Source: Voacanga thouarsii | Taxonomy: Eukaryota > Streptophyta > Magnoliopsida > Gentianales > Apocynaceae | Direction: 5' to 3' | Length of the DNA stretch: 64,000 nt | Assembly (NCBI GenBank): GCA_026120185.1 | Contig: JANUWF010001050.1 | Coordinates: 1,493,001 to 1,557,000 of the forward strand | Translations under genes and position numbers: made by a program | Shown here: one piece after another, positions 12,619-22,261 of the stretch | Numbering within the stretch: the stretch's first letter is position 1 | How the letters are laid out: each line of letters starts with the position of its first letter | Notes under the pieces: generated by a model | What the model saw: only the letters and a program-made list of their open reading frames with translations | What the model was told of the DNA's origin: nothing | Databases searched by the model: none

Positions 12619-13715
12619 TAGGCACCCACTATTTAATCTAATATCTCGAAATCCTTAGAAAATGGCAAATCCAAAAGTATTCATCCACACAATATAACAT
12701 AAGTGATTAAATGCTCAAAATAGATTTTTATTAAACTAAAAGAGATTTAAAATAAAGCATGATAAAAGGTTCAATCTTTGGGATACAAAATAAATCCAAG
12801 AAAACCCAACAAAATCAAGATAAAAATTACAAAGGAGAAAAAGAAAAATTCTTAGACAAGATCTCTTATTCCTTGTAGATCTCTTCTTGAAGATGCATTC
12901 TTTCTCTTCAATGCTAACCTTGATTCTCCTTCTTGTACCTCCTTGGTGCTCACTAGGGCATTTGTAGGTTTTCCCTCTCTCAACTCTTTTGTTCTAATGT
13001 TTAGAAAGGGTTATACAAAGGTTGCGCATTGAAAAGTCCTAAAAAATTTAAGAACAATGCCTTCTGCAACATGAACCGGAACATATTTAACTGTATTGCT
13101 CACACCGATTACTTACCTTTTCTTAAAATCCAACTACTAATCGGCATCTGTTTAACGACCTAGATTAGCACCAGTTACTCTCAATAATTTGGCTCTTCTA
13201 ATCTCTGAATTGAATTAGCCCCTGTTAGAGTATACTAACAGGTGCCTGTTATGTTTTTTGAAGCTTTCTTTTTTTATCTTTCCATCTCGTTTCTCCAACA
13301 AATATTCTTTCATGAAATTTACACAAAATAAGATAAAAATAAGAAAAGTGAGTAGTCATCAATTCAGTAATTCTACACATTTATAACAGAAATGACATGA
13401 AATTAGATACATTTTAAGTATTCATCAACACACATTACAATTTATTTATTTTATGATATTTTGTAATATTAACAATTGTATCAAATATAACATAAATATA
13501 TACCAAAATAGTTATTCTTTTTTACACTCAATTATGAAACAAATCTACTTTAGTGTGACAAATCTTTATGTAAGCAATCATATATTTTCTAATATTTGTG
13601 TATGTTGTATTATTCTTAATGTGATGATATTCATTTATGTCTTCTTTTTTTGAAATTCTTAATCTAAAAATGTCAGTATATTTATGTTTAATAATTTTTA
13701 AAATAGAATTAAAAT
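12619..13715. other. No gene recognised
   Basis: The segment has AT-rich DNA, a moderately GC-rich stretch (12880-13260) with CCTTGGTGCTCACTAGG and AACCGG-type motifs that could be an old LTR, and then AT-rich sequence to 13715. No primer-binding site, polypurine tract or retroelement protein was found nearby. The open frames around 13453-13755 are low-complexity. Confidence 0.4.
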
Positions 13716-13979
13716 CCCAGTCCACACCTGTTAGCAGCTTAAAACTCTCAAACAATTATCTTGCCACGTTGGATTATCTTGACTAGCTCGTGCAGCTATT
13801 CTAGGCTTTAGACGACCCAGCGCGCGGAAAGCACCGCTCAAATTCATTGTATTTGCCTAAGGGACAACTCACGTACAAAGGAAATTAAGCACCAAAACTT
13901 ACTTGTCATTAAAGCCTTCTTTGCGGCTGCGTCTGCACGCTTGACGGTATTGAGAGGACTCGCAGAGGCGACCGCGTGT
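13716..13979. repeat. Dispersed ~280-bp repeat, copy 2
   Basis: This is the second copy of 11941-12220 in direct orientation, with about 85-90% identity by eye. It lacks the 24-bp block and has a 5-bp GGATT addition. The spacing between copies is about 1.77 kb, and the CACTA end and coding-like relic lie between them. Confidence 0.8.
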
Positions 13980-14697
13980 ATTATAATATTTTTGGATTAT
14001 ATAAAAAAGATAATATTATACTATTTAAAATTTTAAATTAAAAATAGAATTTTTATTTTTATTTTTCTTTTAAATATAAAGTAAAAAAAAAAAAATTGAA
14101 GGCAAAAGCCACCTTCAACTCGTAACTCCATCTCAGCCCAGGGTCAAGTAATATTCTTTTATTTGATAACTTACGATTATGGTAAGTTTTGATATGTGGA
14201 AAACTAAGAGCATGTACAGAGCCCCTTCACAGCAAGTCATTGCTCAGTCTGTCCTCATGCAGAGTATGAAACACGAATTTGGCCGACTTTTCTTTTCCAT
14301 GATTTTGATTTTTGATTTTTTTCTTTTGGGAATCATTGGATACTAATCAATGGAGCCAAAAGGCTTTCATGCATAATTGTTGCGGAATTCAACACAAGTT
14401 CAATTTTGTCTTCTAAACTTCTTGTCAGAATAAAGAGTTGCATTTTTCCTTAATTTTCGGAACAATTGTTTTTTGAGTAATTGAGTTCACTAACTTGCAT
14501 TGCAAAAGAAAATAAACAAAACAAGCAAGCTTACTCTAATATTCATGTCAGCATTGCCGTCATCATCCTTAGACGTAAGTGACGGAAGCTTGACTTTTGC
14601 TCTTTCCATATAAAGTGTTTGTATTCACGCCACACGCCTCAAATAAATTGTCCTCATTAAACAAATTAGTGGGCCTTCGTTATGCGTCTTTTCGCAT
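13980..14697. other. Intergenic DNA left of the duplication, no gene seen
   Basis: Mixed sequence with a TATAAAG box near 14611 but no reading frame following it. It is cut at its right side by a MITE and then by the start of the tandem duplication. Confidence 0.4.
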
Positions 14698-14706
14698 CCC
14701 TGACTG

Positions 14707-14831
14707 GAAAATTCTTATGTGAATCGGTGTTTTAAAGTATTGTATTTTTTTAAAAATGTATAACATACCAAGTACGTAATACAATATTCAAAACATTCAG
14801 TTCACGGTGAACCAGGTCCACATAAGAATTT
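14707..14831. mobile_element. 125-bp MITE with long imperfect terminal inverted repeats
   Basis: The ends are GAAAATTCTTATGTG and, on the other strand, AAATTCTTATGTGG. The whole element folds as one imperfect hairpin. Both sides carry CCCTGACTG (14698-14706 and 14832-14840), a 9-bp target duplication, or 8 bp depending on where the terminus is set. That size fits the Mutator-like or hAT superfamilies. Its right target duplication overlaps the left breakpoint of the tandem duplication at 14837. Confidence 0.75.
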
Positions 14832-14836
14832 CCCTG

Positions 14837-15007
14837 ACTGAAGAGCCTGGAACGGTTTCCTTTTTGAATTTGCATTACAGGCACATTCAGTTTTCACAAC
14901 AGCCGAGAAAAGAATTTTTTCAGTTGCTAGAAACTTCTGCCAGGGGGTCCACCAAAAGAATATATTGCACCCATACAACTGATCTTTTCCAGGCTCGGGC
15001 TGTCTTA
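14837..15007. other. Unassigned block at the start of unit 1
   Basis: The same block occurs at 30459-30629. Both strands have open frames, but four substitutions between units in the plus frame change amino acids (for example Y to H and T to P). It therefore shows no sign of constraint, and no domain is recognised. Confidence 0.4.
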
Positions 15008-15347
15008 GGCTTGGTTTGGGAGTTGAAAAATGCAGAGAAGAGAAAAAATTTGCGAAGAAATGTCTTCTCTCGTTCGGGAGTTTTTTTAGGGAGAGAAAGG
15101 AAGTGGGGGGATGGAGGATCACTTCAAGGTCCCTGATCCTTTCTCTTTAAAATGAAGAGAAATGGAAAGATCTCTTGCTACAGTTTTAAAAGTTTTTAAA
15201 ATGACAATTCTAACTATTTTGTTCTAAAGGAATATATTAAAGAGAAAATAATAATAAAGATATTTTGGTAAATTAAATATTATTTTTTCTTTTCTCTTTA
15301 AACTTCCAAATAAAACAATTTCTTTTTTTCTTCTAAATTTCTAAACA

Positions 15348-15382
<35 letters not shown>

Positions 15383-15418
15383 TTCTTTTTTTCTTTTTTT
15401 CTACTAAATTTCTAAACA

Positions 15419-15466
<48 letters not shown>

Positions 15467-15533
15467 TTTCCTTCTTTTCTCTCATAGCTTAAAATTTCTT
15501 TTCTTTTCTTTACTTAAACTTGCAAACTAGCCC
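15008..15533. mobile_element. Tourist-like MITE, unit 1
   Basis: The left end GGCTTGGTTTGGGAG and the reversed right end GGGCTAGTTTGC form short inverted repeats, flanked by TTA (15005-15007, 15534-15536), as in PIF/Harbinger-derived MITEs. The interior is rich in AGAGAAGAGAAA and its complement. Two TA microsatellites (15352-15380, 15423-15463) lie inside. The counterpart in unit 2 is split by copia B. Confidence 0.6.
15352..15463. repeat. Two (TA)n microsatellites separated by a short duplication
   Basis: TA runs at 15352-15380 and 15423-15463 are separated by a repeated TTTCTTTTTTTC...CTAAATTTCTAAACAAC block. Unit 2 has a single run (36508-36547) at this place, so the unit 1 arrangement arose by a local duplication or unit 2 lost one copy. 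Confidence 0.85.
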
Positions 15534-15551
15534 TTAAGGTTGGGAACATAA

Positions 15552-15575
15552 GTTAAACAAAAGTTAAACAAAAGT
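15552..15575. other. Unit 1 repair-scar-like filler
   Basis: Between GGGAACATA and AGATCGTATCAC, unit 1 has a short repetition of AGTTAAACAAA, while unit 2 has a ~150-bp coding-like block. The filler matches AGTTAAACAAAAGTTAG located a few tens of bases downstream, as expected for a deletion repaired with templated insertion. Confidence 0.55.
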
Positions 15576-17212
15576 TAGATCGTATCACAGACGGCTAAGT
15601 TGATAGTTAAACAAAAGTTAGTTCACACTCGTTCGATTGGTATAAATTTAATCAATTTGAGTTCAAATACAAAATTTGATTCGATTTAATTTACTAAACT
15701 CAAACTCTTTGACACTCATTTGTTTGAATTATTAAATAAAAATTATTAATAATCTTATATATATATTTTTTAATATTCATATTATTATTTTTTATTTTTA
15801 TAAATAATTCTTTGAAATTAAAAATTGATATTAGTATTGGTTATTTGAATTTATTTAGATTTTATTTTTTTAAAAAAATCAAGTTAAAAAATGTAAAATA
15901 AATGAATTCGAATTCAAATTTGAATAGTTTTTTTTTAAACTAAATTTGAACAATTTAAGCTCGAATTTGAATAAATATTATCTAACAATAATTCAATGAA
16001 TCCAAATACAAATTCAAACTTGATTATGAATCAAATAAACTCAAATAATATTTAATTATGATCATGATTGTAACCATCCTATTAACTGGGGGAAAAAACT
16101 CCATATCATCAGCAGTTTCGGGAGATCTTCGTGATAAATGATAATTTTCTTGTTTTACTTAAAAAAGAATGGAAAGACAATACTTGGCAACTAATAAAAT
16201 AGTTCGAACAGTTTAAAATGGGATACAATTTTGTGTTTGGGATTAATCTGAAAATAAGATTACATGTAAATTTTTCCAAAGATTGCATGTACAATTTTGT
16301 TCAACACAGAATTTAACTTTTTTTTTTGGTAAAAAAAAAGGTTTAACTAAGGATCTCCTCAGGCAATTGGACCTCTAATCCCTTTCGGATCGAGAGGCTC
16401 ATGAAATTAAATTTGAATGATCTCTTCATATGCATTTTTTTTGGTCAAATCTATTCTTTCTATGTTTTTTACATGATAAAACAGTCATTATTTCTTGACA
16501 TTATTCCCTTTAGAGAAATTAAATGTATAATTTCTGACATTTTTTTGGTATAATTATCCTTTGACATGTCATTATTTCATTATTTCTTGTAGAATTCTAC
16601 AAAAGAATATGTTATATGAAAGAATATATTAGATGATAATACTATAAATTTTAAATATTTTTAGAAAAAAATAAAATTCAAAGAGACTTTTTTAAAAAAA
16701 AAAATTTAATTTTACTAAGACAGAATTAGAAATTTAAAACTTTTGGGGCAGGTGCCATCCTCAGCCCCTATCTCTGTCTTTGATATATAACGAACAAAAT
16801 TTCTATAAATATTTAAGTTAATATCATTCGGTTGCCTTAACAATTATATAGCAAATTTTACTTTACTCCACATCATTATTTTTGTATCAGAAAATCCCAT
16901 CTGACCTAGTCTTATAGTAACATGGATGGATAAAAGTTTTGAACTCCATTATTTTTTTTTTAGAAAAATTAAATTTTTTTTATAGAAGTCTTTCTAAATT
17001 TTATTTTTAATTCCCTAAAATATTTAAAATTGTAACATTATACATTAATATGTTAATTTATATAGCTTTCCCCTCAATTCTATGCTCTGTCATGGTTTAG
17101 TTGGTAAAGACCAACTTGTCCTCATATTCTTCACCAAAAAAAAAAAAAAAAAAAACTTAGTTTTCAAATTTGACATCTCGTAAGCTGGCAAACATACATG
17201 ACAAACGCGGTC
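15576..17212. other. 5' flank of LBD copy 1
   Basis: AT-rich sequence with no other gene. It is conserved in unit 2 at 36788-37285 and 44000-45117, where copia C interrupts it. A poly-A run lies near 17134-17154. Candidate regulatory DNA for the LBD gene, but no specific site can be assigned. Confidence 0.45.
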
Positions 17213-17219
17213 TATATAA
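17213..17219 (+). promoter_or_regulatory. TATA box of LBD copy 1
   Basis: TATATAA lies 54 bp upstream of the chosen ATG. A start site about 30 bp downstream would give a short leader and would place the upstream ATGs (17198, 17223) at or before the transcription start, which supports initiation at 17273. Confidence 0.65.
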
Positions 17220-17272
17220 GTCATGGCATTATTCTCAAACAGCGGCCTTGTGATTTTCTTCCCATATCCAGC

Positions 17273-18491
17273 ATGGAAAACGTTGAAAAAGATTCTCAAC
17301 TCTTTCCCTCTGCTTCATCAAGTGCTGCGTCTTCTTCAAGAGCCAACCCCAGTTCTTGTGCTGCATGCAAAACCCTTCGCCGAAGATGCTTGCAGAAATG
17401 TTTGTTGGCTCCCTTTTTTCCTCCGGATGATCTACTCAAGTTCGCCATTGCCCACAGGGTATTTGGAGCTTCCAACATCACCAAATTGTTGCTGGTAATT
17501 TGCATTCGCCTTCAACTTTGATGTACAGAATAGAGTCAGTGTTCAAATATTGTTTGCGGATACAATCTTTTGATATATTATCCGGTCTCTTTTCAATAAC
17601 CTTATATGACGTAATTAACGGTTTACAACTGCAAAACCAAAAACTATTTCAGGGCTTGTTTTCATGAAAAATACATCCAATACAAACAAATTTTACTTGT
17701 GAAATATTAACACTTTTGCCATTCCTTCCCAAAATATAAAGTCAACTGAAATAATCATTCCTAAATAGAAGACTATTCACAAAATCGCATTTATTGGAAA
17801 ATACAAAACTACCACCCAAAAAAATAAGCTATCGTTTTCGAATATCGTTTACTAGTTGATTTAGTTGGAAGGTAACCAAGACTGAATGTAAGACTTCAGA
17901 AGTCAGATTAACTAATGCAAACGTATGGAATCCGCAATGCTAAAAGATGCATAAAACTTTTCGTATTTTTTATCAAGTACTAGATTGTGTGTGAGAAAAT
18001 GATACAAAAATGTTCCACTTCTATAATTAGGAAAATATATGCTACCAACATGATCCAATCGTCTCTAGTACACAGTCGTTTTTTATTTGCTGTTTAATTC
18101 CCAATCCTAAGGCTATACATTACTGTATGATATTGATGTTTAGGAAATTCCTGAGCATCTAAGGGCAGATGCGGCGGACAGTATCGTATATGAAGCAAAT
18201 GCAAGGATCAGGGATCCCGTTTATGGGTGCGCCGGAATAATATCCCATCTTCAGAATCAAGTTTTCGAGCTCGAAGAAGAGCTGGCAACAGTACGGGCAG
18301 AGAAATCAGTTTTGAACATGCAAATCCAGAACTTTTTCAGTATGGGATCCTCCTTTTCAATGGAAATGCCACAGCATCCTGCAGATATCAACTTGCAACA
18401 GCAACTGCCATGGGACTACACAAATACAAGCTTCTCCGACGAGAATGGAAGCATATCTATGGCACTTATGAACCATTTCGGACTTGAGTAA
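17273..18491 (+). CDS. LOB-domain transcription factor, LBD1/LBD11 clade, copy 1
   Basis: Two exons, 17273-17494 and 18144-18491, with a 649-bp GT-AG intron, predict 189 residues. The N-terminus is Ser-rich. The LOB domain spans about residues 28-130: the Cys block C-X2-C-X6-C-X3-C (CAACKTLRRRCLQKC), the GAS block (AHRVFGASNITKLL), which the intron follows closely at the usual LBD position, then VYEANARIRDPVYGCAG and the Leu-rich coiled coil (HLQNQVFELEEELATVRAE) typical of class I. AHRVFGASN plus RDPVYGCAG places it nearest LBD1/LBD11, which in Arabidopsis and poplar act in vascular and secondary growth as nuclear DNA-binding regulators. That role is inferred from family. The start was chosen by the TATA box position. 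A paralogue lies at 45178-46396 with six amino-acid differences. No frame defects are seen. Confidence 0.9.
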
Positions 18492-20091
18492 GTTGGTCAG
18501 CAGACATGTTCTTCCACATCTTGATGGAAAAAGAAACCGATCTTTGCAATTGTTAGTTCCCATTCCTTGGGTTTTTGATATATTTTTCTCAATTTTTGTA
18601 GAATTTTTTTTTTTGGGGGGTGTGGAAAGCAAAATTTTCCTAGTTATAGCTTAACTTAGGCTGATAATTAAGTGATTAAATATTCTGTGTAAATTAGCAC
18701 GATACAATTCGATCTTTCTCTTCTTAGACTTAAGTCTAAATCTAATTCATGCGACTATTAAGAACAATATATAATAATAAAAAAGAATAAATTTTAATTG
18801 AATTAATAAAATACCCATAAAAGTTTCAGCATTCACACAGAGTCTTAGGCTTATTCGATAAAATTGAAATTTAAATATTAAAACCGAATATTTAAGTATT
18901 AAATTTTAAAAATTAAAGTTTAGAGATTGAATTTTGAAATATAAAATTAGTTGAATTAATTATAATTTATTTTAATACTATATTTTATTATAATTTAGAA
19001 TAATTAGAAAATAATAATAATAATAATAATAAAATGATTATTTAACATAATTAGATTTTAAATTTAAAACATATAATAAAAATTTTAATATGTATTAATT
19101 AATTAAGTGATAGTAAAAATTTGTTATCAAGTACATCTAAATAATTAAACACTTATTGTTAACGTTATTAAATACACATAATTAAATAAAAATTAATTAA
19201 TTAATTATAAGTATTTAATTAGATTATCAATTATACTCTTAGTCTAAAAAAAATTTTATTAGATTGAAAGAAAAATAAAACTCGGGATTCTATTTGACAT
19301 CAAAATGAATTGCAAAAGAAGAATTCAAAGAATAGAATAGAAGTAGCTTGAAGACATCTTGTTCTTTGTCGTCTAAGAAATCTTATTTCTAATTGGGACT
19401 TTTTGATAATCGTCTAAGAAGATTATCAAATATACATAATGCATTAATATGACAGAAACCTAAATTTTAACGACCTTCTACTTGCTGCTATATGGCTTGC
19501 GCGCGGGCTGAGAATTAAGTGATAAATATTCTAACTGTAAATTATAAAAAATATAACTAACAAAGCTAACAACTTCAAATAAATTAATAAATCAAGGGAT
19601 TTTGATTCAACTTACTCATTTTTATGTATAATTAATTAATTTTTGAGTGTTTGGTTATCGAATTGGTTAAATTTAGATTTTTTTTTTTAGTACAAACTAA
19701 GCTTCGTTTTTTGCTGTAAAGCTCTTAACTTCAATTCATAAATTAATCCCAATTCTGGATAATTTTTTAATTAACTGATACTACAAAAAATGCAATGGAT
19801 ATTCCTAATTTTCAATTTTCTTTAATCTACTCACTATTTTTTTAAGACGTCAGTGCTGTGACGGGATTAGACACACCTTTACCAGTTTATTAGATAGGGA
19901 AATTTTTACACGGACTATAGTCCCGTAAATTATATATATTAAGGAGTTATATCGTATTATTTTCACTACATAAAGTATAACTTTTTAATACATATGGTCT
20001 ATATGAATCGGTCTATGTTAGAATTTTCGTATTAAATAAAAAAGAAAATACAGTTTAGGAGGGAGCGCTAGCCTGTATACGTCCTGACAAA
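18492..20091. other. 3' flank of LBD copy 1, AT-rich, no other gene
   Basis: This includes the probable 3' UTR just after the stop and then A/T-rich DNA with an (ATA)n stretch near 19010-19032. The same sequence occurs at 46397-48005 in unit 2, with about 5% differences by eye in the first few hundred bases and a unit-specific block around 19390-19440 versus 47300-47360. Confidence 0.5.
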
Positions 20092-20777
20092 TTAGCGCGG
20101 TTCTCCCTTCGAAACAGAGGCTGACTGCGAATCTAAGAAACACACAGAGTGAACGTACAAAGGTAAAGTACTAAACTCTGAGAAAAAAAAAGAAATGTGC
20201 TGTGAAGAAGCCTTCTTAGCCAATGCAACAGTTACTACGTTACCTTGACGATAGATATGTTCAAACTCCACTTTGCCAAAGAGAGAAACCAGCAATATAC
20301 ATGACGGAAATTGTGATTCGCCATCCAAGTAAACTTATGTGATTGTAATATATGAACCAGGTGTGCAGAATCTGACTGAAAAACAATATCTTGCAAACCA
20401 AGCGATAAACAACGTTGAAGACCCAGGACTACAGCTTTTAACTCTGCCACAAAAGAGTCCGAAACAGCTGCTATTGACTGAGAAAAACCATAAATGAAAG
20501 CGCCATCGATCCCCTCTCCTAATAATTCCTCCTGCCCTGAACAAGTACCCTGACTAGTTACACCTGCGTCAGCATTCAGTACAATCTGGGGCTGAGCGTG
20601 ATGACGTTTCCACAAAACTGATACAGGCTTCGGATTAGAGAACTTAAGAGTAATTCTAACAAAATCAGAATGCATGGCCAAAAGAGAATCAGATGTGTGC
20701 ACATGGACATCATACTTGCATGAATGAAATCCATTCCAAAATTACACAACGTAATCCCACAAATATGAGTCTACCTT
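20092..20777 (-). pseudogene. LINE-like relic, RNase H domain part, unit 1
   Basis: On the minus strand this encodes a plant-type RNase H domain (RVT_3 family): LNADAGVTSQGTCS, then VAELKAVVLGLQRC and FQSDSAHLVHIL, carrying the Asp, Glu and Asp expected of the active site. The final motif reads RQGNVVTVALAKKA, where unit 2 has RQDNVVTDALAKKA, so the fourth acidic residue is lost only in unit 1. It is the downstream half of the zinc-binding segment at 26101-26650, from which copia A separates it. Stops and frame changes break it. It could also derive from a stand-alone 'putative ribonuclease H' gene of LINE origin. Confidence 0.75.
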
Positions 20778-21427
20778 TGTTGGGCTTAATATGTCCAGCC
20801 CATTTGGTGGACAAATAAAACAAAACAAATAAAAGCCCACAAATAAAGTAATAACCTAACAAAAATCAACAAGCATAGAGGACGGCAATATTCGGGTGTA
20901 ATTTCGTTGAGAGAGAGGCGAACAGCAAGGAAGAAAATTGCAAGAGTTTCTTCAAGCTTTGATCCTCAATTGGATAGTCATTCGGAGTTCGATTGAGACG
21001 AAATTTGGTTCTACGTGATCCTCTCAATAAGAATTACAAATCTAATGGTTTAGATTTCGGTTTTTGGTAACATCCTTCCAAACTCAATTCTTGTTTAGTT
21101 GTAGCTTTGGGAGAAGATATTGATATATTATTGGTGTGCCTCTAGTGTTATATAGAGAATACTTTGTATTGCCCATTATTATTGATAGTGGAAGTTTTAC
21201 TGGACTAGGTCCCGTGGTTTTTCCCATCTTGGGTTTTTCACGTTAAAAATCTTGGTGTCTTGTATTTTTACTTTGGTGCTTTCTTTTACCTGCTGGCGTT
21301 ACTTAGGTGGTATCTTTGGTTAATTCCTATTTTTTATTAGCACATGAGAAATAGTTTTTGATCTTGGATATAATTGTGACTTGGGTGGAGCCTGGTATTT
21401 TGCACTCTTTTGGTTTATTTCCCAACA
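20778..21427 (+). repeat. 5' LTR of copia A
   Basis: It begins TGTTGGGCTTAATATG and ends TTTCCCAACA. 650 bp, equal in length to the 3' LTR apart from compensating single-base indels. Confidence 0.95.
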
Positions 21428-21430
21428 AAG

Positions 21431-21442
21431 TGGTATCAGAGT
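21431..21442 (+). other. Primer-binding site of copia A
   Basis: TGGTATCAGAGT lies three bases after the 5' LTR. It is complementary to the 3' end of initiator tRNA-Met, with the last base changed from the usual C. Confidence 0.85.
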
Positions 21443-21478
21443 CAGGTTGATCAGTTGGATAATTTGTGCTAATTAAAA

Positions 21479-22261
21479 ATGGATGATTCAGATTGTGGGT
21501 GCATGATAAAATTGAATACATCAAACTATTCAGACTGGAAGCCTAGAATGGAAGACTATTTGTATTGTAGAGATTTGTTTGAGCCTGTTCTAGGAGATAA
21601 AGGTAAACCATCTAATATGAGTGATGAAAAATGGGTTAGCATGCACAGAAAAATAGTGGGTAATATTAGGAAGTGGATTGGTCGGAGTATATTTCAACAC
21701 TTTTCTCAAGAGACTAGAGTTGATGTATTATGGGAAAAACTTGAACGAATGTTTGAACGAAAAACTGGAATGAATAAATCTTCTTGTTTGAGAAATATTA
21801 CTCGGTTGAGATACAAAGATGGTGCTGATATGAGTGAGCATTTGAGTACCTTTCAGGGGTTGATAAACCAGGCAGCTTCATTGAAACTAAACTTGGATGA
21901 TGAGGTACAGGCTTTGCTGTTTTTCAATTCACTACCAGATAGCTGGGAAACAATGGTGGTATCCATTAGCAATTCAGCTCCAAATGGTGTTCTAACCATG
22001 GCTATGGCTAAAGAGGCAGTGTTGGATGAGGAGATCAGGAGAAAGGAACAAGGCACTTTTAATGAGTCCCAAGCATTGACTATACAAAAGAAAGAAGGAA
22101 GGGGGAGAAGCAAGAGTAGAGGTCCTTATAATAGGAATGACAGATCCAAGAGCAGACATGAGTCACTGAAAAATGTTGAGTGCTATCATTGTAAAAAGAA
22201 AGGGCACTACAAGAAGCACTGCAGAGTCTTGAAACGAGAACTTGCTGAGAAAAAAGGGTAA
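21479..22261 (+). pseudogene. Copia A gag
   Basis: A 260-residue frame starts MDDSDCGCMIKLN, carries the copia gag core (NYSDWKPRMEDYLYC near residue 17) and ends with the zinc knuckle CYHCKKKGHYKKHC at about residues 235-248. The TAA at 22259 follows an A-run. Reading one base differently carries on toward the protease, so a frameshift separates gag from pol. The gag frame itself is intact. Confidence 0.9.

Noticed and set aside
13453..13755. Two opposing small frames
   Set aside because: AT-rich low-complexity peptides; one runs into the 280-bp repeat. No support as genes.
14807..15136. Overlapping 106- and 109-codon frames on both strands
   Set aside because: They span the MITE edge and the unassigned block and change amino acids freely between units. 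No domain is recognised.
17093..17120. tRNA-like GGTTTAGTTGGTAAAGACC
   Set aside because: No acceptor stem, anticodon arm or T-arm can be built around it.
17198..17272. Upstream in-frame ATG extending the LBD protein by 25 residues
   Set aside because: It lies at the TATA box, before the expected transcription start, and the extra residues are not typical of LBD proteins. The ATG at 17273 was preferred.
17495..17521. Reading through the LBD intron to a stop, giving a short one-exon protein
   Set aside because: The GT donor at 17495 and AG acceptor at 18143 restore the full LOB domain and coiled coil in frame, as in other LBD genes.
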